In this document: positions 8,087 through 15,915 of the stretch, one piece after another
Layout: each line of letters begins with the position of its first letter
Position numbering within the stretch: position 1 is the first letter of the stretch
Source of the DNA: G051903925 sp051903925
Lineage (GTDB): Bacteria; Pseudomonadota; Alphaproteobacteria; Zavarziniales; Zavarziniaceae
Direction: 5' to 3'
Length of the DNA stretch: 64,000 bases
NCBI RefSeq assembly: GCF_051903925.1
Contig: NZ_CP173678.1
Span: forward strand, 4,216,001 to 4,280,000
Translations under genes and position numbers: made by a program
Notes under the pieces: model-generated
Seen by the model: only the letters and a program-made list of their open reading frames with translations
Databases searched by the model: none
What the model was told of the DNA's origin: nothing

Positions 8087-9109
8087 TCAGCTGTCGTCCT
8101 CGGCGTCATAGCCGACCAGGCGCAGGGCCTGAGCCTCCAGCCCGCGGGCCTGCGCCACGTGGACCAGCGCCTCCTCCGCGCCGTGCGTCACCCACAGGGC
8201 GCCCTCCACCACCTCGTCGATGGTCTGCAGCAGTTCGCTCCAGTCGGCATGGTCGGAGACGATCAGCGGCAGTTCCACCCCGCGCTGGCGTGCCCGCGCC
8301 CGCACGCCCATCCAGCCGGAGGCGACCGCCGTCACGGGATCGGGCAGGCGGCGGCTCCAGCGGTCGCCGATAGTCGATGGCGGCGCCAGCACGATCTTCC
8401 CCTGCAAGCCTGCCTTGGGCACGCCCTCGATCCCCGACAGCGGGCCCAGTGTCACGCCCAGGTCCTCGTACAGGCGGCACAGGCCCGCCAGCGCGCCGTG
8501 GATGTAGATGACCTCGTCCCATCCCGCCTTGCGCAGTTCACAGATCAGACGCTGCGCCTTGCCCAGGGCATAGACGCCGACCAGGTGCGCCCGCTCCGGG
8601 AACAGGCGCACGGACTCCAGCAGGCGCCCCACCTCGTGCTCGACCGGCGGATGGCGGAACACGGGCAGGCCAAAGGTCGCCTCGGAAATGAAGATGTCGC
8701 ATTTGACTGGCTGGAACGGCCTGCAGGTCGGGTCGGGCCGGCGCTTGTAGTCGCCGGACACGACGACGCGCGACCCCTCGTGCTCGATCACCACCTGGGC
8801 ACTGCCCAGGACGTGGCCCGCCGGCTCCAGCCGCACGGCGCAGTCGCCGACCGACAGGACCTCGCCATACGCAGCCTCGCGCATCGTGCCCGCGCAGTCC
8901 TCGCCATAGCGCCGCCTCATGATTGCCAGCGTCTCGGGCGTCGCCAGCACGGCACCATGGCCGGAGCGGGCATGGTCGCCATGGCCATGGGTGATGATGG
9001 CCCGGTCGACCGGCCGCACGGGGTCAATGAAGGCCTGCGCCGCCGGGCAGTAGAGGCCCTCGGCCCGGTTCTCGATCAGCCGGGCAGCCCGGGCAACACG
9101 CTGGTCCAT
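8087..9109 (-). CDS. DNA ligase-associated exonuclease (metallo-beta-lactamase/SNM1-like)
   Basis: 340 aa. The metallo-beta-lactamase signature HGHGDH (His41, His43, Asp45, His46) is followed by AGHVLGSAQV, VVSGDYKRRPDPTC and a beta-CASP-like second half containing SDHADW. This matches the family annotated as the putative exonuclease linked to bacterial ATP-dependent ligases, related to eukaryotic SNM1/Artemis. Two metals at the His/Asp cluster would cut phosphodiester bonds; the polarity has not been read from sequence. The stop abuts the ligase start. The phosphatase gene ends 45 nt upstream on the same strand, so read-through transcription from the metabolic operon is likely. Confidence 0.9.
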   Translation of the reverse strand: MDQRVARAARLIENRAEGLYCPAAQAFIDPVRPVDRAIITHGHGDHARSGHGAVLATPETLAIMRRRYGEDCAGTMREAAYGEVLSVGDCAVRLEPAGHVLGSAQVVIEHEGSRVVVSGDYKRRPDPTCRPFQPVKCDIFISEATFGLPVFRHPPVEHEVGRLLESVRLFPERAHLVGVYALGKAQRLICELRKAGWDEVIYIHGALAGLCRLYEDLGVTLGPLSGIEGVPKAGLQGKIVLAPPSTIGDRWSRRLPDPVTAVASGWMGVRARARQRGVELPLIVSDHADWSELLQTIDEVVEGALWVTHGAEEALVHVAQARGLEAQALRLVGYDAEDDS

Positions 9110-9154
9110 CCGCGAACATTTGGGGACCGCACGGGCAGGTGCAAGCCCGATCGC

Positions 9155-9931
9155 TCAGCCCTCCCCGAACGCCTGGACCAGTTCGGCGTGCAGGGCGGGT
9201 GTTGCGGCCGCCAGGGTCAGGCCCGGCGTCTCCAGGCCCAGAGCCTCGCCCTTCGGGCCCGTCATGCGGCCGCCGCCGGCCTCGATCAGGGGGCTAAGCG
9301 CCACATAGTCGTGCACGCCCATGCCGCCTTCGATGACCGCGTCCAGGTAGCCGGCCGCCAGCAGAGCCTGGGTATAGCCCTCGCCCCCCAGCACGACCGA
9401 GCGCGCGGCCAGGCCGACGCGGCGCAAGCGCGCCCATCGTTCCTCGGACAATTCCTCGAACGAGGAGGTGGAGAGGACGGCATCGGCCAGCCGCGTGCAG
9501 CCGGACGTCCGCGCCGCACGACCGTTCATGGTCAGGCCAAGGCCCGGCCCGCCCTGCCAGCGGTCGCGCACGATCGGCTGGTCGACCAGGCCGAAGACGG
9601 GGCGGCCGCCGTGGGCCAGGCCGATCATGGTGGTAAAGGTTGCCCTACCTGTCATGAACGGCTTGGTCCCGTCGATGGGGTCGATCACCCAGACCCATTC
9701 GGAATCGGCCCGGTCGCGGCCGAACTCCTCCCCGATCACCCCGTCCTGCGGCCGGACCCGGGCCAGGTGTTCCCGCAGGGTCTGCTCGACCAGGCGGTCG
9801 ATCTCGGTCACCGGCGACCTGTCCGACTTGGCATCGACGCGGAACACGGTGCGGAAGCGGTCGCGCAGGATGGCGCCCGACAGTTCGGCCAGGGCTTCCG
9901 CCACGGCGATCAGTTCGGCGGGGATGGTCAT
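9155..9931 (-). CDS. Inositol monophosphatase-family phosphatase (HisN-like)
   Basis: 258 aa. Mg-dependent, Li-sensitive-type phosphatase fold: GEEFG (Glu68/69), WVIDPIDGTKPF (Asp84, Asp87), and the C-terminal metal Asp in GVHDYVALSPLIEAGGG. Members of this group include histidinol-phosphatase HisN and inositol-1-phosphatase; KPFMTG after DPIDGT is the pattern usually labelled histidinol-phosphatase. The context (phosphotransferase and UTRA regulator translationally coupled upstream) suggests a dedicated sugar- or amino-alcohol-phosphate instead. ATG 9931 overlaps the GntR stop by 4 nt (ATGA). Confidence 0.85.
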   Translation of the reverse strand: MTIPAELIAVAEALAELSGAILRDRFRTVFRVDAKSDRSPVTEIDRLVEQTLREHLARVRPQDGVIGEEFGRDRADSEWVWVIDPIDGTKPFMTGRATFTTMIGLAHGGRPVFGLVDQPIVRDRWQGGPGLGLTMNGRAARTSGCTRLADAVLSTSSFEELSEERWARLRRVGLAARSVVLGGEGYTQALLAAGYLDAVIEGGMGVHDYVALSPLIEAGGGRMTGPKGEALGLETPGLTLAAATPALHAELVQAFGEG

Positions 9932-10695
9932 GTCGGCTCCCGGTTTTCGCGGATGACGCCGGAAAGGCAGAATTCGGCCGCATCCAGGCGCCAGTGCAGA
10001 TGCTCCACCTCGAACGGCCTGCCTGTGCCGTCGCGCATCACGTTCGTCACCAGCAGGCCCGCCGCATTGGCATCGATCTCCAGCAGCGCCGCATCGTCCG
10101 GCCGCAGGGCCACGACTCGCAGGGTCAGCGCCGTCTCGGCCGCTATCACGCCATAGGCTTTGGCCCACAAGTCACGCAGGGACTGGTCGAGCGGCCGCTT
10201 CAGCAGGTCGGGAAAGCGTGCGCGGGGCAGGTAGACATCCTCCACCATCACCGGCCGTGCCCCGATCAGGCGCAGGCGGCGCAGGTGAAAGACCCCCTCC
10301 CCCGCGCTCAGGCCCAGCGCCGCGCGCACCGCGGCGGGGCCTGCGCTCTCAACCGCGGACAGCAGGCGTGTGCCGGGCCGGCCCCCCTCCGTCGTCACAT
10401 TGTCGAAGAAGCTGATGGAGCGGGTCAGGTCATAGCGGATGCGCGGCTCTGCCACGAACCAGCCGCGCCGCGCCCGGCGATAGATCACGCCATCCGCCGT
10501 CAGCCGCTCCAGGGCATGGCGCACGGTCATTCGCCCGATGCCCAGCCGGGCGGTCAGGTCGCGCTCCGATGGCAGGGCCTGGTGCGCCCGGAGAAGGCCC
10601 TGCTCGACCGCGTCGGCGATCTGGTCGCGCAGCCGCTGGTAGATCGGCACATCCGCCGCCCCTGACAGGTCGAGCGCGAATACCGCCTCTGTCAC
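9928..10695 (-). CDS. GntR-family regulator with UTRA ligand domain
   Basis: 255 aa. The N-terminal winged helix-turn-helix (residues about 10-75) shows PIYQRLRDQI, LPSERDLTARLGIGRMTVR and ALERLTADGVIYRR, the GntR/HutC signature. The C-terminal UTRA domain (about 90-245) includes RLRLIGARPVMVEDVYLP and the conserved end VEHLHWRLDAAEF, and normally binds a small effector. The start is GTG 10695, which overlaps the stop of the phosphotransferase gene (GTGA). Being embedded between a kinase and a phosphatase gene suggests it represses this operon in response to their substrate or product; this is inferred. A longer upstream frame runs through the kinase gene and is rejected. Confidence 0.88.
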   Translation of the reverse strand: MTEAVFALDLSGAADVPIYQRLRDQIADAVEQGLLRAHQALPSERDLTARLGIGRMTVRHALERLTADGVIYRRARRGWFVAEPRIRYDLTRSISFFDNVTTEGGRPGTRLLSAVESAGPAAVRAALGLSAGEGVFHLRRLRLIGARPVMVEDVYLPRARFPDLLKRPLDQSLRDLWAKAYGVIAAETALTLRVVALRPDDAALLEIDANAAGLLVTNVMRDGTGRPFEVEHLHWRLDAAEFCLSGVIRENREPT

Positions 10696-11618
10696 GAAGC
10701 ACTCCAGGCGCCATAGGCCGCCTCGAAGCGGGCCAGGTTCAGGTCGGTATAGGCCGCGTAGTCGCCGCCAACGGAGGGGTAGACCTCCGACGCCGCACTC
10801 CACACCGTCTCGCGCAGGACAGAGGCGCACTTCATCGCGGCGAACTGCCGCCAGGCCCCCTCCGGCACTGCCCCATCGTAGTAGAGGGCGAGCAGGTCGC
10901 GCTCGTGGCCCGCCTCGAAATCGTTGTTGCCGGCCAGGTTGGCGAGGTCGAACAACACCGAGTTGAAGCCGCCATAGTCCCAGTCGATCAGCCAAAGGCG
11001 CTTGCCGTCATCCAGGAAATTGGCGGGCAGCAGGTCATTGTGGCAGGCGACCGGCTCGATTGCCCCGACCGCCCTCTCCAGCGCCGCATTGGCGACCGCA
11101 AAGCGCTCCAGCTTGTCCGCCTGGCGTCCGCCGCCAGCGCGCGCAATCGCCAGGATGTAGGAGCGGTTGACGTAGAAGGGCCAGAACGCCAGCGCCGGGC
11201 CCAGCAGGTGCCGCCCGACCTCGTCATGCACCTTGCGCAGCAGGCGGGCGATGCGCGGCAGGTTGGCGGGATCGCGCACGTCCTCTGCCGCATAGGTTCG
11301 CCCCTCGATCCAGTGCATGACAAGGGCGCCCGGCTCCGCATGGACGATCTCCGGCCCCGTCCCCGCCGCGGCCGAGGCGCGGGAGAAGGCCAGTTCGTTG
11401 AAGCGCATGATGCCGTGCATCGGGATGTCGCCCCCGATGCGGACGACGAAGCGCCCCTTCACGGGATCGTCCACGATGAAGTTGCGATTGGTCAGGCCGC
11501 CGGTCAGGGGCCGTGGCTCGACCGCACCCGACCAGAAGGACAGGCCCGCCGCCTTTGCCGCTGCCTTCTCGGCGCTCGCCGGCACCGGGGCAAACGCGGC
11601 CAGCTCAGCATCGGTCAT
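10692..11618 (-). CDS. Choline/aminoglycoside kinase-like phosphotransferase
   Basis: 308 aa. APH/choline-kinase fold: GGLTNRNFIV in the N-lobe, the catalytic loop CHNDLLPANFL (His-x-Asp-x4-Asn) and the metal-binding WLIDWDYGGFN, with VLFDLANLAGNNDF after it, which is typical of the choline/ethanolamine kinase branch. It would transfer phosphate from ATP to a small alcohol such as choline. ATG 11616-11618 is chosen because the upstream extension only translates a palindromic repeat. It is the first gene of a tight kinase-regulator-phosphatase run. The 191-nt gap to the dimethylglycine-dehydrogenase-like gene upstream is filled with repeats. Confidence 0.83.
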   Translation of the reverse strand: MTDAELAAFAPVPASAEKAAAKAAGLSFWSGAVEPRPLTGGLTNRNFIVDDPVKGRFVVRIGGDIPMHGIMRFNELAFSRASAAAGTGPEIVHAEPGALVMHWIEGRTYAAEDVRDPANLPRIARLLRKVHDEVGRHLLGPALAFWPFYVNRSYILAIARAGGGRQADKLERFAVANAALERAVGAIEPVACHNDLLPANFLDDGKRLWLIDWDYGGFNSVLFDLANLAGNNDFEAGHERDLLALYYDGAVPEGAWRQFAAMKCASVLRETVWSAASEVYPSVGGDYAAYTDLNLARFEAAYGAWSAS

Positions 11619-11650
11619 CGCGTTCCCCTGTTCGCCCGGGCCAACGTGCT

Positions 11651-11700
11651 CCCTCTCCCGTCGCTTGCGATGGGAGAGGGCGGGGGTGAGGGCGGGGCGC
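11651..11700. repeat. Palindromic intergenic repeat, family B, copy 1
   Basis: CCCTCTCCCGTCGC pairs with GCGATGGGAGAGGG with one mismatch and a TT loop, followed by the GGGGGTGAGGG tail typical of this kind of intergenic repeat. It lies in the leader of the phosphotransferase gene and faces an inverted copy at 11739-11782. Confidence 0.7.
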
Positions 11701-11738
11701 AACGCTCCACCGGCACGCGATCGTCAGGCGCAGGACAC

Positions 11739-11782
11739 CGCCCCCACCCCACCCTCCCCCATCGCTCCGCGACGGGGGAGGG
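11739..11782. repeat. Palindromic intergenic repeat, family B, copy 2 (inverted)
   Basis: A CGCCCCCACCCCA tail precedes the stem CCCTCCCCCATCGC / GCGACGGGGGAGGG (one mismatch, TCC loop). This is copy 1 in reverse orientation. Together they could form a larger cruciform between the flavoprotein gene and the phosphotransferase gene. Confidence 0.7.
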
Positions 11783-11809
11783 CTTTTGGGTTGCGCCTGT
11801 GTCATCCCA

Positions 11810-14278
11810 TCAGCTCCGCGCTCGCAACCCTTGCGGGTCGTAGAGGGGGTCCATGCTGGCGCGGACGGGGACGCGGCGCATCGCAACCTCCAGCTCCCAG
11901 GTGCCGCTGCCGATGAAGTCCTCGTCCACGCCGCCTTCGTTGGCGACATAGCCCATGCCGACGGGTCGCCCCAGCGTGTGGCCGAAGCCGCCGGAGGTGA
12001 GGTAGCCGACGCGGACACCGTTGCGGTAGATCGTCTCCCGCCCCAGCAGGTCGATGCTGGCGTCCTCCGCCACGATCATCGCCAGACGCTTGGGACGAGG
12101 CGCGTCCTGCCGCCCTTCCAGCGCCGCGCGGCCGACATAGTCGACGCGCTTCTTGAACGAGACGGCATAGTCCAGGCCGGCCTCGAACGGTGTCGTGTCC
12201 GGCCCGATCTCGGGTCCCCAGGCGCGATAGCCCTTTTCCAGGCGCAGGGAGTCGATCGCGCGATAACCGCCATCGACCAGGCCGTGGGCGGCGCCTCGCG
12301 CCTTCAGCGCCTCGTACACCGTTGCCATGTATTCGGTCGGCACGTGCAGTTCGAAGCCCAGTTCGCCGACATAGGTCAGGCGCATCACCCGCACGGGCGC
12401 ACCGGCAATGGGGATTTCCGCCACCTGGCGGAAGGGCATGGCTTGCGCCGACAGGTCGCCTTCGGCCAGCGGCTGAAGCAGCGCTCGGGAATTCGGCCCC
12501 ATGACCGACAGCACGCCAAAGGCGCTGGTCATCTCGACGAGGGAGGCATGCTCGCCGGCCTGGATACCGCGGCGGACATGGCCGAAGTCACGCACCGCCA
12601 TGGCCGTGCCGCTGACCAGATAGAAGACGTCCGGCGCGATTCGCGCGACCGTCAGCTCCGCCTCGATCCCGCCGCGCGCGTTCAGCATCAGGGCGTGCGT
12701 CGCGCGGCCCGGCTTCAGCGCCATGGGGCCGGAGCACAGGCGCTGCAGCACCGCCTCCGCATCGCGCCCCACCAGCACCGCCTTGGCAAAGGACGACTGG
12801 TCGAACACCGCGACCGCCTCGCGCGCGGCCTTGTGCTCGCGCGCCACGCGGCCGAACCAGTCCGGGCGGTCCCAGGTACCGTGGAAGGGGCGCTGGCCCG
12901 CACTCTCCGCGAACCATTGGGCGCGTTCCCAACCCGCCTTCTCCCCGAACTGGGCGCCCGCCGCGGCCAGCTTGTCGTAGATCGCACTCCGACGCAGGGG
13001 GCGGACGACGTCCACCTCCTCGAACGGATAGTGCACGGTGTAGTGACGGCCCTGCCCCATCACGGCGCGTTCCGCCGTGACCCGGTCCGAGCGGTGCAAA
13101 GCGCCAAAGCGCCTGATGTCCGCCGACCACAGGTCGAAGGGCGGCTCGCCATCCAGGATCCAGCGCGCCAGCGCCATGCCGAAGCCGCCGCCGGCCGAGA
13201 TGCCATAGGCATTGAACCCGGCACAGACAAAGAAGCCGGCAAGTTCCGGCGCCTCCCCCATCACCGGGTTCTGGTCTTCCGTGAAGGATTCCAGGCCATT
13301 GAACCACGAGCGGATGCCGGCCTTCTCCAGGAGCGGGATGCGCTTCAGCAGCGGCTCGAAATGCGGCAGGAAATGGTCCAGGTTCTCCGGCATCAGCTTG
13401 AACTCGAAGTCGTCCGGCACGCTCGCACTGGGCCAGCCGACGGGATCGGGCTCGTACTGGCCGACCATCAGGGCGCCCACCTCGCCCCGGAAATAGTGCC
13501 AAAGATCGGGGTCGCGCATGAACGGCGTGTCGTTCGGCATGCCGGGGATCTTGTCGGTCACGATATAGCAGTGGTGCGACGGCTGGATCGGCACGTTCAC
13601 CCCGGCGCGTGCCGCCAGCCCCCGGGTCCAGATGCCGCCGCACAGGGCGACCGCCTCGCACGCGATCGTGCCCTGGTCGGTCTCCACCCCCGTCACCCGG
13701 CCATCCTTCGTCGTGAAGCCCGTGACGCGCACCCGCTCAACCAGCTTGGCCCCATGCAGGCGCGCGCCCTTGGCCAGGGCCATGGTCACGTCGCTGGGGC
13801 TGACCTGGCCGTCGGTCGGGACCCAGACGGCGCTGTCCACGCCGTCGATGCTCATCCAGGGGAACTTCTCCAGCGCTTCGGTGGGCGAGATCAGCTCCAT
13901 CTCCACCCCCAGGGAACGCGCCGTGGTGATGGTGCGCAGGTATTCCTCGCGCCGGTCGCGATTGCTGGACAGGCGCATGCCGCCCAGCGGGCGCCAGCCC
14001 GTCGCCTGCCCGGTCTCCGCCTCCAGTTGCTGGTAGAGGTCGACCCCGTATTTGATGAGGGCCATGATGTTGACGTTGGAACGGTACTGCGCGACCGCCC
14101 CCGCCGCATGCCAGGTCGATCCCGCCGTCAGCTGGTGCTGCTCCAGCAGGACGACATCGGTGCAGCCGCTCTTCGCCAGGTGATAGGCGACGGAGCAGCC
14201 GACAATGCCGCCGCCGATGACGACGACCCTGGCATGGCTGGGCACCCGACCCGCTGCCGCTATCGACTCGTCCGCCAT
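11810..14278 (-). CDS. FAD-dependent dimethylglycine/sarcosine dehydrogenase-like protein with GcvT domain
   Basis: 822 aa, the length of the DMGDH/SARDH family. Order: N-terminal DAO domain with dinucleotide motif VVVIGGGIVGCS (about 15-26) and HQLTAGSTWHAAG, the usual flavinylation region; a middle FAO_M domain; then GcvT-type folate-binding domains (GLDYAVSFKKRVDYVGR, VGYLTSGGFGHTLGRPVGMGYV). Such enzymes oxidatively demethylate N-methylated glycines and pass the one-carbon unit to tetrahydrofolate. The neighbouring choline-kinase-like gene and FtrA/GbdR-like regulator fit quaternary-amine catabolism, but the exact substrate is open. ATG 14278 follows the FtrA-type gene by 50 nt on the same strand. 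Confidence 0.88.
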   Translation of the reverse strand: MADESIAAAGRVPSHARVVVIGGGIVGCSVAYHLAKSGCTDVVLLEQHQLTAGSTWHAAGAVAQYRSNVNIMALIKYGVDLYQQLEAETGQATGWRPLGGMRLSSNRDRREEYLRTITTARSLGVEMELISPTEALEKFPWMSIDGVDSAVWVPTDGQVSPSDVTMALAKGARLHGAKLVERVRVTGFTTKDGRVTGVETDQGTIACEAVALCGGIWTRGLAARAGVNVPIQPSHHCYIVTDKIPGMPNDTPFMRDPDLWHYFRGEVGALMVGQYEPDPVGWPSASVPDDFEFKLMPENLDHFLPHFEPLLKRIPLLEKAGIRSWFNGLESFTEDQNPVMGEAPELAGFFVCAGFNAYGISAGGGFGMALARWILDGEPPFDLWSADIRRFGALHRSDRVTAERAVMGQGRHYTVHYPFEEVDVVRPLRRSAIYDKLAAAGAQFGEKAGWERAQWFAESAGQRPFHGTWDRPDWFGRVAREHKAAREAVAVFDQSSFAKAVLVGRDAEAVLQRLCSGPMALKPGRATHALMLNARGGIEAELTVARIAPDVFYLVSGTAMAVRDFGHVRRGIQAGEHASLVEMTSAFGVLSVMGPNSRALLQPLAEGDLSAQAMPFRQVAEIPIAGAPVRVMRLTYVGELGFELHVPTEYMATVYEALKARGAAHGLVDGGYRAIDSLRLEKGYRAWGPEIGPDTTPFEAGLDYAVSFKKRVDYVGRAALEGRQDAPRPKRLAMIVAEDASIDLLGRETIYRNGVRVGYLTSGGFGHTLGRPVGMGYVANEGGVDEDFIGSGTWELEVAMRRVPVRASMDPLYDPQGLRARS

Positions 14279-14323
14279 ACCCGCCCCCCGTTCGCGTGGC
14301 CCCAGTCTAGCCTGGAATTGTGA

Positions 14324-14337
14324 CTGGTCTAGACCAG
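14324..14337. promoter_or_regulatory. 14-bp perfect palindrome at the end of the FtrA-type gene
   Basis: CTGGTCT-AGACCAG is a perfect palindrome overlapping the FtrA-type stop codon (14329-14331) and 46 nt upstream of the flavoprotein ATG. A related half, GTCTAGCCTGG, occurs just downstream at about 14305-14315, giving a direct repeat of TCTAG-x-C-x-TGG. Position and symmetry suggest an operator for the flavoprotein gene; no regulator can be assigned. Confidence 0.35.
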
Positions 14338-15303
14338 GGACGCCTTGAACGCCCGGCGGTATTCACCCGGCGGCACGCCCACACGCCTGCGGAACTGGCG
14401 CGACAGGTTCTCCACGCTGCCTAGGCCGCAAGCCTCGGCAATGTCGGCCAGGGCCGCCCCGCTCGTCTCCAGCGCATGGCGCGCAACATCGACCCGGGTC
14501 GCGATCAGCCAGTCACCCGGCGCCGCACCCGTCAAGGCGCGGAAACGTCGAACAAAGGTCCGCGCGCTGAAGCCGGCCAGTGCCGCCATGCGGGCAATGC
14601 TCCAGTCCTCGGCCGGCCTCGCCCGCACGGCATCCAGCAACGGGGCCAGGCGGCCTTCGCGTACCCGCGGCACTGGCTGGTCGATGAACTGCTGCTGCCC
14701 ACCCGCACGATGCGGCGGCACGACCAGGCGGCGCGCCACGCTGTTGGCGGCGGCGGCGCCGAAATCCTTGCGCACCACATGCAGCAGCAGGTCGATCCCG
14801 GCGGCCGACCCGGCAGAGGTCAGGACGTCGCCTTCGTCGATATAGAGCACGCCCGGATCGACCCGGACCGCCGGAAACCGCTCCGTCAGCCGCGCCGCAT
14901 AGCGCCAATGCGTCGTCGCCCGCCGTCCGTCCAGCAGGCCCAGCTCTGCCGGCAGGAAAGCACCGGAGCAGATCGTGACCAGCCGGGCGCCTTCCGCGTG
15001 TGCCGCCCGCAGCGCCTGGGCTAAGGCAGGCGATGCCGGCGGCCGGTCAATGCCCCAGCCGGGCACGACGATCGTTCCCGCGCGGGCCAGCACGTCCAGG
15101 CCATGGCGGGCCACGACTTGGATGCCGCCGCCGGCCCGGACCGGGCCGGGCACCTCGGCCACGGGCACGAAGCGGTACCAGTCCGCCCCCATTTCGGGGC
15201 GTTCCAGGCCGAACACCTCGGCCACGATGCCGAACTCGAACGTGCACAGCCCGTCATAGACCAGGGCCGCCACCAGCCTGGCGTCACGCATCGCCTTTGG
15301 CAT
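14329..15303 (-). CDS. ftrA: FtrA-type regulator (DJ-1/PfpI-like domain plus AraC DNA-binding domain)
   Basis: 324 aa. Residues about 10-190 form a DJ-1/PfpI-like domain with the conserved VTICSGAFLPAELGLLDGRRATTHWR segment; the C-terminal 100 residues are an AraC-type double helix-turn-helix (WSIARMAALAGFSARTFVRRFR, then DIAEACGLGSVENLSRQFRR). This is the architecture of FtrA and of GbdR-like regulators of glycine-betaine catabolism. It is followed on the same strand by the dimethylglycine-dehydrogenase-like gene, a likely target. A rhodanese is divergent, an arrangement often seen with ftrA. The symbol is by similarity only. Confidence 0.82.
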   Translation of the reverse strand: MPKAMRDARLVAALVYDGLCTFEFGIVAEVFGLERPEMGADWYRFVPVAEVPGPVRAGGGIQVVARHGLDVLARAGTIVVPGWGIDRPPASPALAQALRAAHAEGARLVTICSGAFLPAELGLLDGRRATTHWRYAARLTERFPAVRVDPGVLYIDEGDVLTSAGSAAGIDLLLHVVRKDFGAAAANSVARRLVVPPHRAGGQQQFIDQPVPRVREGRLAPLLDAVRARPAEDWSIARMAALAGFSARTFVRRFRALTGAAPGDWLIATRVDVARHALETSGAALADIAEACGLGSVENLSRQFRRRVGVPPGEYRRAFKASLV

Positions 15304-15390
15304 GATCCGTCATGACCTTGTCCATTCCGCCACTGACGCATGCCTGCGCGGCGCGGCAATGTCCAGGAGAAGAGAGTTCCCACTTCCCCA

Positions 15391-15432
15391 CCTCATCCTG
15401 CGGTGCGGAGCGATGCGTAGCCTTGAAGGATG
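15391..15432. repeat. Palindromic intergenic repeat, family A, copy 5 (inverted, degenerate)
   Basis: CCTCATCCTG at the left and CCTTGAAGGATGG at the right keep the family ends; the centre (CGGTGCGGAGCGATGCGTAG) is diverged. It faces copy 6 in the gap between the divergent ftrA-type and rhodanese genes. Confidence 0.65.
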
Positions 15433-15452
15433 GCCCACGAGCGCTCGCTGGC

Positions 15453-15492
15453 GATCCTTCGAGACGGCCCTGCGGGCCTCCTCAGGATGAGG
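15453..15492. repeat. Palindromic intergenic repeat, family A, copy 6
   Basis: GATCCTTCGAGACGGCC, central GGCCCTGCGGGCC, and CCTCAGGATGAGG. A well-preserved copy ending 12 nt before the rhodanese ATG. Its AGGATGAGG end is the most purine-rich sequence upstream of that start. Confidence 0.8.
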
Positions 15493-15504
15493 TCGGACAA
15501 AGAA

Positions 15505-15915
15505 ATGGACGCCATGACCAACGCCGTGACCGAGTATCCCGCAGCACTACCTGCCGACGCTGTTGCCCACTTTGCCCAGGCCTTCGCGTTCGAGACGGAT
15601 TGCTGGGACGTCCACGCCGCCCTGGCGAGTGGTAAAGCCGGCTTCGTCCTGCTCGACGTGCGCAGCCCCGACCTCTTCACGGCCGGCCACGTGCCGGGCG
15701 CCATCAACCTGCCGCATGGCAAGATCACGGCACGGCGCATGGCCGAATGGCCGGCGGAGACCCTGTTCGTGACCTACTGCGCCGGTCCGCACTGCAACGG
15801 GGCAGCTCGCGGCGCCCTGGCACTGGCGCGCCTGGGCCGGCCGGTCAAACTGATGACGGGCGGGATCTGCGGCTGGCTGGACGAGGGCTTCAACTTGGCC
15901 GAAGGAGCGCCCTGA
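15505..15915 (+). CDS. Rhodanese-like sulfurtransferase
   Basis: 136 aa single rhodanese domain: FVLLDVRSPDLFTAGHVPGA, LPHGKI, and the active-site loop VTYCAGPHCNGA with Cys92 as the presumed persulphide carrier. A second Cys follows five residues later. Rhodaneses move sulfane sulphur to cyanide, thiols or partner proteins. ATG 15505 is used; ATG 15514 is also possible. The open frame extends upstream through a palindromic repeat, which is not taken as coding. It is divergent from the FtrA-type regulator, and its 3' end overlaps the convergent NadR-like gene by 26 nt. Confidence 0.85.
   Translation: MDAMTNAVTEYPAALPADAVAHFAQAFAFETDCWDVHAALASGKAGFVLLDVRSPDLFTAGHVPGAINLPHGKITARRMAEWPAETLFVTYCAGPHCNGAARGALALARLGRPVKLMTGGICGWLDEGFNLAEGAP

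Noticed and set aside
6620..10156. A 1178-codon plus-strand open frame opposite the ligase, exonuclease, phosphatase and GntR genes
   Set aside because: It is the antisense of four genes with clear catalytic motifs. Its translation is rich in Arg, Gln, His and Gly without hydrophobic cores, as expected from GC-rich antisense frames.
9928..10995. A longer GntR gene starting at 10995
   Set aside because: The added 100 residues lie within the kinase gene and do not resemble a regulator; GTG 10695 gives the normal family N-terminus.
11786..14323. An 845-codon plus-strand frame opposite the dimethylglycine-dehydrogenase-like gene
   Set aside because: Antisense shadow. The minus strand carries FAD and GcvT motifs over its full length.
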